Origin: Fimbriimonadaceae bacterium
GTDB lineage: Bacteria; Armatimonadota; Fimbriimonadia; Fimbriimonadales; Fimbriimonadaceae
DNA length: 64,000 nt
Assembly (NCBI GenBank): GCA_019638775.1
Contig: JAHBTD010000001.1
Coordinates: forward strand, 682,001-746,000
Reading direction: 5' to 3'
Shown: positions 54,371 to 62,964 of the stretch, in pieces
Layout: every line of letters starts with the position of its first letter
Position numbering within the stretch: position 1 is the first letter of the stretch
The notes under the pieces: generated by a model
The model's input: only the letters and a program-made list of their open reading frames with translations
Databases searched by the model: none
Told to the model about the DNA's origin: nothing
Translations under genes and position numbers: made by a program

Positions 54371-54497
54371 TCTTCGGCTGAGTGGAACGCCAGGGTAACG
54401 GGTCCGCATGATCCCCTAACCGCTCAACATTCAAGCTAATCCTCGCAAACTCCCCACCAATTTCAAACCTGTGAAATACAATATCAGGGACAGGTGA

Positions 54498-56531
54498 ATG
54501 GCTATGTTGATTGCGATTGCGATTCTATTCAGTCAACCCGCGAAGATTGATCTAACCATCAGCGCCGCTCCACTCAAATCCGTTGTCGCGGCGATGAGCG
54601 AAAAGTCCGGTGAAACCCTCACCGTGAGCTTGCCACTCGCCAGTGAGATCATGTCCGTTGATGCTCAGGGTGTGGAACTAAGCGACCTGATGAACCGCAT
54701 CGCCAACGCTGTTTACGGGAATTGGGAGAAGCAGAGCGACCGCTGGCTCCTCACCCGCGACACTCAGCGCAAGCGGGACATGGAGAGCGCGGAGATGGCT
54801 TCGCGTCGCAAGTTTTGGGACAACACCATAGGCGTACGGATCAAGGAGTTCGAGAAGCAGCCGGAGTTTACGCTTAAGCAGGCTTTCGCGGTCGAAGACG
54901 ATCTTGCCAAGCTCGACGCGAAGGCGCAAAAAGCCGACGAGCCGTTCTTGATGTTCCAAGAGTACAAAAAGCTCTACGACAAGGCTCCTGCAAACCGGCT
55001 TGCCATGAAGCTCCTTTCGATGGTCGATCTGACGAAGGTTTGCCAGGCCAAGCTCGGTGAAAACGTTGTCTTCTCCACGCGTCCAACGCAGATTCAGAAC
55101 GCCTTCCCTTCACAAGCAAGAAAGGCGTTGGATGATTTTTCCAAAGAGCACGCTATTTGGGCAGATGCCATGGCAAAAGCTCCCGAGCGGCCTAACCGTG
55201 GAAGCAGTTTTGGCGGCGATCCCCGATTCGGTACCGACTTCGGCAGCGCGGGTCCCTTCGATGCTGCGGTTGTGATCTGCACGCTGGCGAACTATGTCAA
55301 CACCCAGATTTACATCACCGGCCCGGATGGAAAGACGGTTGCCGTGGCGGGAGTCCAGCAGACAGCTCCTTGGTTCGAGGCGGCGCTGACCGGGACACGG
55401 ACCGAAACGCCCGGCGAGAAGGAGCCCTACCGGCTCAGCTCCGCAGCCTACGAGTTCCTGAGAATGCGCGATCTTAGCTACGGCCCCGACCGGATGCCCC
55501 TCAACGACGAGTGGAGAAAGCGACTGCTGCAGCCGGAAGTCGATGAACCGCTTGGATTTGTCGCGGGGGAGATCGCTCATGCCTGGGCGAAACGCCGCAA
55601 AAAGCATCTTGTGGCCCGTCTGCCAGACGATCTCCTCATCCCCTATGAAAGGGCCGTGCAGAAGGATCGCATCGACTTGGAGCTCTGGACCTCCTATGCC
55701 AAGAATGCTCTGCACCTAGAGTTTCAGGAGGATGGCGACTGGCTCACCATCCGCCCAGAGAGGCCACAGCAGACCGCAATCGAGCACACCGATCGTTTGG
55801 CTCTCGCCAAACTAGCTCGGTCCCTTGTCGAAACAGGCATGGTCCGCTTGAATGTGATCGCAGACTACGTGAAGACGAACGGAAGCATCGGAGAGTGGGA
55901 CCCCATGGGTTTCTACTACGCGAGCATCCTCCTGCCACGCTGCGAACGTATCTTGCAGTTTATGAACTGGCCTGCGGTGAGAGTTTATGCCGAACTGAGC
56001 TACAGCCAGCGCGAAGCCTTCATTGCAGGTGTGCCGATTCCAGTCGATCAGCTTTCACCCACGGCTCGCCAGTCCATGAAACATCTGGTTTACGATGGCA
56101 ATGTTTACAATGTGTTTCAGCCGAACGATCGTTCTGGCGAGACCGTTCATCCCGCCCTGTCCTCGCTGCCGTCCGTTGTCGCACCGAACGGGATCGTCTC
56201 TGGGATGGTCCTGCGAGGGACTGCCGTAAACGATGAGATCGTCCATGTGGCAACGCCTCAGCGAGACAATTACGCGGCATGGGCTCAACAGCTCACGGCG
56301 GCTCAACTTGCCGGTGCCCTTCGTCAAACGGGTGGGAATATCCGAAAAGAGGATTCGTATTGGCTCGGGGAATGGACGAACGCGACCATGATCGTGGATT
56401 GCGGCGGTGGAATCAAAGCCAACTATCATCCGCTCGTCGACTTCAGAGTTGACCTGCGCACAAATCCCACAACCTACGACGGCCTCCCACAGGTGTTCAA
56501 AGAAAAGGTGAAGGCGGCTGAGGGAGGATAG
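54498..56531 (+). CDS. large exported protein of unknown function with STN-like N-terminal domain
   Basis: 677 residues with a signal peptide (MAMLIAIAILFSQPAK). Residues about 20-75 (IDLTISAAPLKSVVAAMSEKSGETLTVSLP ... LSDLMNRIAN) resemble a secretin/TonB short N-terminal (STN) domain. The rest is helix-rich and unassigned. CAGGTGA precedes the start. No secretin or receptor barrel is present, so the role is unknown. Confidence 0.65.
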   Translation: MAMLIAIAILFSQPAKIDLTISAAPLKSVVAAMSEKSGETLTVSLPLASEIMSVDAQGVELSDLMNRIANAVYGNWEKQSDRWLLTRDTQRKRDMESAEMASRRKFWDNTIGVRIKEFEKQPEFTLKQAFAVEDDLAKLDAKAQKADEPFLMFQEYKKLYDKAPANRLAMKLLSMVDLTKVCQAKLGENVVFSTRPTQIQNAFPSQARKALDDFSKEHAIWADAMAKAPERPNRGSSFGGDPRFGTDFGSAGPFDAAVVICTLANYVNTQIYITGPDGKTVAVAGVQQTAPWFEAALTGTRTETPGEKEPYRLSSAAYEFLRMRDLSYGPDRMPLNDEWRKRLLQPEVDEPLGFVAGEIAHAWAKRRKKHLVARLPDDLLIPYERAVQKDRIDLELWTSYAKNALHLEFQEDGDWLTIRPERPQQTAIEHTDRLALAKLARSLVETGMVRLNVIADYVKTNGSIGEWDPMGFYYASILLPRCERILQFMNWPAVRVYAELSYSQREAFIAGVPIPVDQLSPTARQSMKHLVYDGNVYNVFQPNDRSGETVHPALSSLPSVVAPNGIVSGMVLRGTAVNDEIVHVATPQRDNYAAWAQQLTAAQLAGALRQTGGNIRKEDSYWLGEWTNATMIVDCGGGIKANYHPLVDFRVDLRTNPTTYDGLPQVFKEKVKAAEGG

Positions 56532-56590
56532 CCCTTCGCCCCTTCACAGACCCAACGCCCAAAACCCCATCCCAGTACACTCCTGGGCCT

Positions 56591-57460
56591 ATGGTTCTCA
56601 AACTCGGTATCCCAAAAGGCAGCCTGCAAGAGGCGACCTTTGCGCTGTTCGAGCGCGCGGGCTTCCGGTTTCGGACATCTTCACGATCCTATCAACCGGT
56701 CGTAGATGATCCCGAAATCGAACCCGTCTTGCTCCGTCCCCAAGAAATCCCGACCTACGTCGAGGATGGTGTGATCGACGCTGGCCTAACCGGGCATGAC
56801 TGGATCACCGACTGCGGCGCGGACGTCCATGAGATCTGCGAACTGCGCTATTCCAAACTCACCGACAACCCCATCAGGATCGTTCTAGCCGTCCATCAAG
56901 AGAGCCATTTCGAGAAGCTGGAACACCTTGCAGGAAAGCGGATCGCCACCGAATATGTCCGCCTTGCCGAGCGGGCATTCAAGGATCGCGGCATCACCGC
57001 CGACATCGAGTTTAGCTGGGGGGCGTGCGAAGTCAAAGTCCCTCAACTCGTCGATGCGATTGTGGTCAACACCGAAACCGGCTCCTCCCTCCGGGCCCAT
57101 AACCTCCGCATCATCGAGACGCTGTTGACGTCAACCACTCGGTTCGTGGCGGGAAAGCATGCCTGGGCCGACGATTGGAAGCGCACCAAGCTGGAGTCGA
57201 TGGCGATTCTCCTCACCGGGGCGATGAACGCCAGCCGACTGGTTGGGCTCAAAATGAACATTCCGGTGGAGAAGAAGGATGAAGTTTTGGGGCTGCTTCC
57301 TGCAATCCAAAACCCAACCCTTTCGCCACTGGCCGATGCGCAATGGTTCGCTGCAGAAGTGATCCTAAGCGAGAAAGAGGTCCGCGAGCTCATCCCGGCC
57401 CTCAAACGCGCCGGGGCGACGGGCCTGGTGGAGTATCCGCTGAATAAAGTGATCTACTGA
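56591..57460 (+). CDS. hisG: ATP phosphoribosyltransferase (long form)
   Basis: 289 residues, the long HisG form with a C-terminal regulatory domain. N-terminus LKLGIPKGSLQEATFALFERAGF, then DAGLTGHDWITDCG and the PRPP site region VDAIVVNTETGSSLRAHNL. The C-terminal ACT-like domain (VGLKMNIPVEKKDEVLGLLP ... GATGLVEYPLNKVIY) gives histidine feedback. It catalyses the first step of histidine biosynthesis; no other his gene is near. Confidence 0.95.
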   Translation: MVLKLGIPKGSLQEATFALFERAGFRFRTSSRSYQPVVDDPEIEPVLLRPQEIPTYVEDGVIDAGLTGHDWITDCGADVHEICELRYSKLTDNPIRIVLAVHQESHFEKLEHLAGKRIATEYVRLAERAFKDRGITADIEFSWGACEVKVPQLVDAIVVNTETGSSLRAHNLRIIETLLTSTTRFVAGKHAWADDWKRTKLESMAILLTGAMNASRLVGLKMNIPVEKKDEVLGLLPAIQNPTLSPLADAQWFAAEVILSEKEVRELIPALKRAGATGLVEYPLNKVIY

Positions 57461-58148
57461 TTTTGGATTTTAGATTTCGGATTTTGGATTGAGGAAATCC
57501 CCTTCCTTGCGAACGGCGAAGCCTTCGTGAGGGAGGGGACTAAGGGGAGGGAGAAAACACCATTTGTATGCCTCAGTCCTCCCAAAGGGTTGAGGCTGCA
57601 TGAGCGCGCCAGTTTAGCCTCAACCCTAAGAAGGATTGAGGCATAAAACGAACCACAAGCCCAGTCGGTGATCGTCCATCAGGCCGCAGCATTTGCAAGC
57701 AACCCCCATCCCTTAATCCCTTCCCCTAAATGCAGGGGGAAGGGACCGTTGCCAAACACCAGGGTCAACTCCATGCCTTCCATGCCTTCCATGCCTCAGT
57801 CCTCCCAAAGGGTTGAGGCTGCATGAGCGCGCCAGTTTAGCCTCAACCCTAAGAAGGATTGAGGCATAAAACGAACCACAACCCCGGTCGGTGATCGTCC
57901 ATCAGGCCGCAGCATTTGCAAGCAACCCCCATCCCTTAATCTCTTCCCCCTAAATGCAGGGGGAAGGGACCGTTGCCAAACACCAACGTCAACTCCATGC
58001 CTTCCATGCGTCAGTCCTCCCGAAGGATTGAGGCTAAGAACTCGGTGGGAGTTAAGAATCAACCCAGCCGTAAGGACGGTTGAAGCATTCTCTCAACCAT
58101 TTACGTCCCGATGCCTTGAACCTGACTGTGCCAAAATTCAGGCTTATC
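57461..58148. repeat. 688-nt gap: a 223-bp tandem duplication and palindromes
   Basis: After a TTTTGGA heptamer run (57464-57492), two near-identical copies of a 223-nt unit begin at 57568 and 57791 (GCCTCAGTCCTCCCAAAGGG ...), and a truncated third starts at about 58006. Each contains GCCTCAACCC/AAGGATTGAGGC and TCCCC/GGGGGAAGGGA palindromes. The gap ends at the proS start. Confidence 0.9.
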
Positions 58149-59663
58149 ATGAGCAGCAACAAAGGGATCACGTCTCGCTCAGAAGACTACAGCAGATGGT
58201 ACAACGAGCTGGTTGAGCGAGCTCAACTCGCCGAACACTCCGGCGTCCGCGGATGCATGGTCATTCGCCCGAACGGTTACGCCGTTTGGGAACTCATGCA
58301 GCGCGGCCTTGACGATATGTTCAAGGAGACCGGACACGAAAACGCTTACTTCCCTCTGCTGATCCCTAAATCTTTCTTGAGCAAAGAGGCCGAGCACGTT
58401 GATGGCTTTGCGAAAGAGTGCGCGGTGGTGACGCATCACCGACTTATGAACGCGGCGGACGGCTCGGGCGTGGTTGTAGACCCCGACGCCAAACTGGAAG
58501 AGGAGTTGGTCATCCGCCCGACCTCGGAAACGGTGATTTGGAACCAATACAAAAGTTGGATTCAGAGCTACCGCGACCTGCCGATTCTCATCAACCAGTG
58601 GTGCAACGTCATGCGCTGGGAGATGCGAACGCGTTTGTTCCTACGCACGGCTGAGTTTCTTTGGCAGGAGGGGCACACCGCCCACGCGACCCTTGAGGAG
58701 GCCGAAGCCGAGACCATGCAGATGGTGCGCGTGTATCAGCGCTTTGCCGAGGAGTTCATGGCGGTGCCGGTTTTGGTTGGGAAGAAGTCGGACAACGAGA
58801 AGTTTGCCGGGGCTTTGCACACCTACTGTATCGAGGCTTTAACGCAAGACCTTCGCGTCATTCAAGCGGGGACTTCACACAACCTAGGGCAGAACTTCGC
58901 CAAGGCTTTCGACGTGACGTTCACCAACGCCGAAGGCAAGATCGACCACGTTTATGCGACGTCATGGGGCGTTTCTACGCGGTTGATCGGGACGCTCATC
59001 ATGGCGCACTCCGACGACAAGGGCTTTGTCCCGCCGCCCCGGCTTGCGGCAACACAGGTCGTTTTCGTGCCGATGGGACGCGACGAAGAGACTCGTGAAC
59101 TCACCTACGGAGTGAGCGATAAGCTTGCGGCTGAACTGAAAGGCATGCGCTGGAAGGAGATGCCGATCCGCGTTAAAGTCGACAAGCGCGAGAAGGAGTC
59201 GCCGGGCTTTAAGTACAACGATTGGGAGCTGAAAGGTGCGACGATCCGGGTGGAAGTCGGGCCGCGTGACCTTGAGCAGAACTCCGTGATCCTCTCCCGC
59301 CGAGATACGGGCGAGAAGATGACGCTGACCTTGGATCAGGTCGTAGGGGAGATCCCGAAGCTGCTGGATTCCATTCAGCAAAGTCTGTTCGACAAAGCTC
59401 TCGCATTCCGTAACGAAAACACGCACCGCGTGGATACGTGGGAAGAGTTTGAGAAGGCGTTCGAAGGCGAAGGCGGCCCGGGGCTGGTCATGGCGCATTG
59501 GGACGGCACCAATGAAACGGCAGAACTGATCGCGGCGAAGACAAAGGCGACGATCCGGTGTATTCCGTTCGAGCCGCTCGATCCGGCGGATGCTCAGCCT
59601 GGGAAGTGTGTGTTGACGGGTAAGCCGAGCGAACAGCGGGTTGTGTTTGCGAAGGCGTACTAG
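58149..59663 (+). CDS. proS: prolyl-tRNA synthetase, archaeal/eukaryote type
   Basis: 504 residues. Class II core with [22 protein letters not shown] (motif 1 side), [23 protein letters not shown] and [27 protein letters not shown] (motif 2), and a C-terminal zinc-binding-like domain, without the insertion domain of the E. coli type. This is the ProS type 3 group found in archaea, eukaryotes and some bacteria such as Thermus. The start at 58149 has no clear ribosome site. Confidence 0.95.
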   Translation: MSSNKGITSRSEDYSRWYNELVERAQLAEHSGVRGCMVIRPNGYAVWELMQRGLDDMFKETGHENAYFPLLIPKSFLSKEAEHVDGFAKECAVVTHHRLMNAADGSGVVVDPDAKLEEELVIRPTSETVIWNQYKSWIQSYRDLPILINQWCNVMRWEMRTRLFLRTAEFLWQEGHTAHATLEEAEAETMQMVRVYQRFAEEFMAVPVLVGKKSDNEKFAGALHTYCIEALTQDLRVIQAGTSHNLGQNFAKAFDVTFTNAEGKIDHVYATSWGVSTRLIGTLIMAHSDDKGFVPPPRLAATQVVFVPMGRDEETRELTYGVSDKLAAELKGMRWKEMPIRVKVDKREKESPGFKYNDWELKGATIRVEVGPRDLEQNSVILSRRDTGEKMTLTLDQVVGEIPKLLDSIQQSLFDKALAFRNENTHRVDTWEEFEKAFEGEGGPGLVMAHWDGTNETAELIAAKTKATIRCIPFEPLDPADAQPGKCVLTGKPSEQRVVFAKAY

Positions 59664-59940
59664 GAGCGTTGGCAGGTGGTTGGCAAGTTGTTGGCAAGTG
59701 GTCGGCGCAGTCCGATTTATGCTGGGATTTCTCACAAAAACACTAAGAACCACAAAGGAGAGTTCGCTACCTCAAAAAGCTTGCCCTTTGAGGTTGGAGG
59801 GACATTGTCCTCAATGTCCAACAGCAGTCACTGTGGACTGTGACCCTCCATAAAGAGGTTGGAGGGACATTGTCCTCAATGTCCAAGAGCGGTCACTGAG
59901 GACAGTGACCCTCCAGCGAAAGACTAGGTCGAACCAAAGC
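59664..59940. repeat. palindromic repeats after proS
   Basis: Two GGACATTGTCCTCAATGTCC palindromes (59799-59818 and 59866-59885) each precede a GGTCACTG/CAGTGACC-type palindrome of the kind seen in the 185-bp units (AGTCACTGTGGACTGTGACC and GGTCACTGAGGACAGTGACC). No gene. Confidence 0.85.
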
Positions 59941-60112
59941 AACACGCTCTTTTGCCCCGCACACCAATAGGCGCCGCAACCTTAACACGGGCTTAACCAC
60001 CGGACTCTTAACAATCGTCCACACTCTCAAGGCAGGACTCTTAACTGAGGGAGTAAACTCCGCAGACGGTTTCTGCGTCTCGGCGCAGGTTCAACTGAGG
60101 AGATATACAGAC
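59941..60112 (+). promoter_or_regulatory. structured leader of the barrel-sandwich gene
   Basis: Direct repeats of GGACTCTTAAC (60003 and 60035) are followed by two small hairpins, GGAGT-AA-ACTCC and GCAGA-CGGTT-TCTGC (60050-60076), then AACTGAGGAG close to the TTG start at 60113. The hairpins could regulate translation. Confidence 0.4.
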
Positions 60113-61234
60113 TTGGGAAGCGCATACACACCCGGACTTACGGTTAGCGGAGACATTGTCGTCCGACGCCTGCGACGATTGCCGATCAAAGGCGAAGTGC
60201 TGATTAACGTCGGCGACGCCGTGGAACCGGATACCGTCGTTGCCCGTGCCGTCCTGCCCGGCGTACTACAGACCATCAAGCTTTCGGAAAAGCTCGGCAT
60301 CGAAGCGAGAGACATCCGACAGTTCTTCCGGTTTTCGGAGGGCGACGCGGTTGAGAAGGGCCAGGTCGTTGCCGAGACAAAAGGGCTCTTTGGGTTCTTC
60401 AAGTCCACGGTTCTTGCCGACTACGGCGGAACGATTGAGGCGATTTCAGAAGTGACGGGCAACGCGCTCGTACGGGAGCCGGGCATTCCTGTCGATATCG
60501 ATGCTTACATCAAAGGCAAGATCGTCGAAATCCTTCCTGAAGAAGGCGCGATCGTCGAGACTCGCGGAGCGATGGTGCAGGGCATCTTCGGTGTCGGCGT
60601 CGAGAGATCGGGCGAGATTCGAGTTGCGGTTGCTGGGCACGATCAACCGCTTCACGCCGACAACATCCACGAATCGGACAAGGGCAAGATCCTCATCGGT
60701 GGTTCGGGCATCACGCTTGACGCCATTCAGAAAGCGGTGCAGGTAGGTGCGCAGGGCCTTGTTGCTGGTGGCATCCGTGACCGAGATTTGATCTCCTTCC
60801 TGGGATACGACATTGGAGTTGCGATCACGGGGCAAGAGGAGGTCGGCGTTTCGATCATGGTTACCGAAGGGTTCGGCTACCTTGCGATGGCGCAGCGAAC
60901 CTTCGATCTTCTTCGGTCGCTGGAAGGAAAGCAGGCGAGCATCAACGGCGCGACGCAGATTCGTGCGGGCGTTATCCGCCCCGAGATCATCGTTCCGATG
61001 CCCGACCTTACTGGCGCTCCGCAGTCGGATTCGGGGGCAGGAGAGCTCACGATGGGCACGCCGATCCGAGTGATTCGCGAGCCGTACTTCGGGCAGATCG
61101 GGAAGGTGACCGAACTGCCGCCAACGCTCGTGGTGGTGGATTCGGGCGCGGAGGTCCGCGTGTTGAAGGCCATGTTGGATGGTGGCGAAGAGGTAACGGT
61201 GCCTCGCGCCAATGTCGAAATCATCGCGACCTAA
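60113..61234 (+). CDS. conserved protein with barrel-sandwich (lipoyl-like) domain, function unknown
   Basis: 373 residues from a TTG start with GAGGAG 11 nt upstream. The N-terminal third (GEVLINVGDAVEPDTVVARAVLPG, GDAVEKGQVVAETKG, VLADYGGTIEAISEVTGN) is a biotinyl/lipoyl-like barrel-sandwich hybrid, but no modified lysine site is seen. The middle (KILIGGSGITLDAIQKAVQVGAQGLVAGGIRD) looks like a Rossmann-like fold and the C-terminus (TPIRVIREPYFGQIGKVTELPP) like a KOW/SH3 barrel. I do not know the function. Confidence 0.7.
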   Translation: MGSAYTPGLTVSGDIVVRRLRRLPIKGEVLINVGDAVEPDTVVARAVLPGVLQTIKLSEKLGIEARDIRQFFRFSEGDAVEKGQVVAETKGLFGFFKSTVLADYGGTIEAISEVTGNALVREPGIPVDIDAYIKGKIVEILPEEGAIVETRGAMVQGIFGVGVERSGEIRVAVAGHDQPLHADNIHESDKGKILIGGSGITLDAIQKAVQVGAQGLVAGGIRDRDLISFLGYDIGVAITGQEEVGVSIMVTEGFGYLAMAQRTFDLLRSLEGKQASINGATQIRAGVIRPEIIVPMPDLTGAPQSDSGAGELTMGTPIRVIREPYFGQIGKVTELPPTLVVVDSGAEVRVLKAMLDGGEEVTVPRANVEIIAT

Positions 61235-61236
61235 GG

Positions 61237-61270
61237 ACGCTCTCGGCACGGTGGTGTGAGTTGAGAGCGT
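61237..61270 (+). terminator. hairpin after the barrel-sandwich gene
   Basis: Arms ACGCTCTC and GAGAGCGT around an 18-nt loop lie 2 nt after the stop codon, with only a weak TGTT tail. Confidence 0.45.
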
Positions 61271-61329
61271 TGTTAGATCGCAACGACCGTCTCGCGCCCG
61301 TGTTAGAGAGTTGAATCTTAGGTGAATGC

Positions 61330-62001
61330 ATGAAAGTTTTAATCGTCGACGACGAACAGACGTTGCTGGAAACGGTAGAGAATAAGCTTCGGAAGGAGGG
61401 GTTCTCTACCTTTACGGCAGAGTCGGCTGAGGACGGAATGCGCCTCTTTCGGCGCGCAAAGCCCGACTTGATTATTCTGGACATCATGCTCCCACAGAGA
61501 TCAGGCTACGACCTCTGCAAAGCCGTACGACGGGAGTCGACGACCCCGATCATCTTCCTTTCGGCACGAGCCGAGGAGACTGACCGCGTTCGCGGTTTGG
61601 AGATGGGGGCGGACGATTACGTCATCAAACCGTTCAACCTTAGCGAGCTTACGGCAAGGGTGAAAGCTGTGCTTCGCCGCGCCTCGGGCGATAAGCCGAT
61701 TGAGGTTGTGGAGAGCGGAAATCTGCGCATCGACCCAGCGAGCCACGAGACGCTTATCGACGGCAAACCGCAAAGCCTTTCTCCGAAGGAGTTTGCTCTG
61801 CTTCACTTCTTGGTCAAGAACGCCGGGCAGGTTTTCAGCAGGGAAACGCTGCTCGATCGGGTGTGGGGCAAAGATGCATTTGTGAGTCCGAGGACGGTGG
61901 ATGTTCACGTGCGCTGGCTCAGAACGCGGATTGAGCCGGACCCGGATAACGCCACGCGACTCATGACTGTTCGCGGTGTGGGTTATAAGTTTGTGGGCTA
62001 G
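61330..62001 (+). CDS. OmpR-type response regulator
   Basis: 223 residues: receiver domain with acidic pocket VDDE, phospho-aspartate Asp51 in LIILDIMLPQRSG and conserved Lys in DDYVIKPFNLSEL, followed by a winged-helix DNA-binding domain (SPKEFALLHFLVKNAGQVFSRETLLDRVWG ... RTVDVHVRWLRTRIE). It is a DNA-binding regulator of the OmpR/PhoB type. No histidine kinase gene is adjacent, so it is an orphan in this window. Confidence 0.95.
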   Translation: MKVLIVDDEQTLLETVENKLRKEGFSTFTAESAEDGMRLFRRAKPDLIILDIMLPQRSGYDLCKAVRRESTTPIIFLSARAEETDRVRGLEMGADDYVIKPFNLSELTARVKAVLRRASGDKPIEVVESGNLRIDPASHETLIDGKPQSLSPKEFALLHFLVKNAGQVFSRETLLDRVWGKDAFVSPRTVDVHVRWLRTRIEPDPDNATRLMTVRGVGYKFVG

Positions 62002-62330
62002 CCCGGCGGCCAATCGAACTTCCGTCCGCCTAGCAGGTGCATGTGCAGATGGTCCACGGTCTGACCAGCGTCGATGCCCTGATTGATCACCAGACGATAG
62101 CCGTCGTCAAGGCCGAACTTCTCGGCGATTTTTCGTGCGGCGTTGATGAGGTGCTGATGATCGCCGGAATTGGGGACGGACGCCACCCCGGCGATCTCTT
62201 GTCGGGGCACGATGAGGACGTGGACGGGAGCCTGCGGACTGATGTCCTTAAAGGCGACGCAGTGATCGTCTTCATAGACGATCTCGGCGGGAATCTCTCT
62301 TTCGATAATTTTTGTAAACAGAGTTGGCAT
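61998..62330 (-). CDS. HIT family protein (Hint-type nucleotide hydrolase)
   Basis: 110 residues. N-terminus TLFTKIIEREIPAEIVYEDD and the histidine triad HLHMHLLGG (94-102, nucleophile His96) identify a Hint-like purine nucleoside phosphoramidase. It overlaps the 3' end of the response regulator gene by 4 nt on the opposite strand. Confidence 0.95.
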   Translation of the reverse strand: MPTLFTKIIEREIPAEIVYEDDHCVAFKDISPQAPVHVLIVPRQEIAGVASVPNSGDHQHLINAARKIAEKFGLDDGYRLVINQGIDAGQTVDHLHMHLLGGRKFDWPPG

Positions 62331-62964
62331 AGGCAAGCTCTGTATTCTGTGTTTAGTTGGGGATGTCCTGCTGCGCTGGACCGGGGGTCTCCTCCCCCTT
62401 GATGGGGGACGAACCAAAGGAGGGGGAGATTGGATGGCTCAACCTGCTGAGATAGGGGATTCCTGTGCCTCGGTCTGCCCTTGAGCTGGTGCCGGGGTAA
62501 TCGTCACCCTCTCCCCTGCCCCTCTCCCATCAAGGGAGAGGGGATTATCCCGAGTGTAGCCTCCAGCCTGGTTTTCCAGACCGCGAGCGTTTACCAAGAC
62601 CAAAGGCGGCTTTTCAATCCATATTTTTTTGTCATTGGCCTAACACCAGCAAAGAGTCCAAATGATCGGGTACATAAGTTGAAGGCAAGCGGAATGGCAA
62701 CGAGGATATGCGTCCCTCAATGCTGAGGCTCCTGCTTGACGAACGGTGAGGGTAGCCAGATTTTATGTGTTTCAAACACACAACTTCGCCTCACTGATCT
62801 TTTTTGCTCGTTGGGACCCTCGTGAATCAAGAACGAAGAAGCGAATCGGACGAACCTCATCGGAGCTGTTGCGGCATCCTCCCACTGGGTACCGTCATTG
62901 CAGCAGGTGAGCTGCATCGTTCGCTATCCCATTCCGACAGAGCAAATTCCCCTTCGGAGGCGAA
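62331..62964. other. 634-nt gap: palindromic repeats and ctaA promoter side
   Basis: 62385-62545 contains a TCCTCCCCCTTGATGGGGGA element and a CCCCTCTCCC/GGGAGAGGGG palindrome joined by a diverged relative of the 140-nt block near 28600. The remaining 400 nt show no repeat or gene I recognise; GGAGG lies 4 nt before the ctaA start. Confidence 0.65.
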
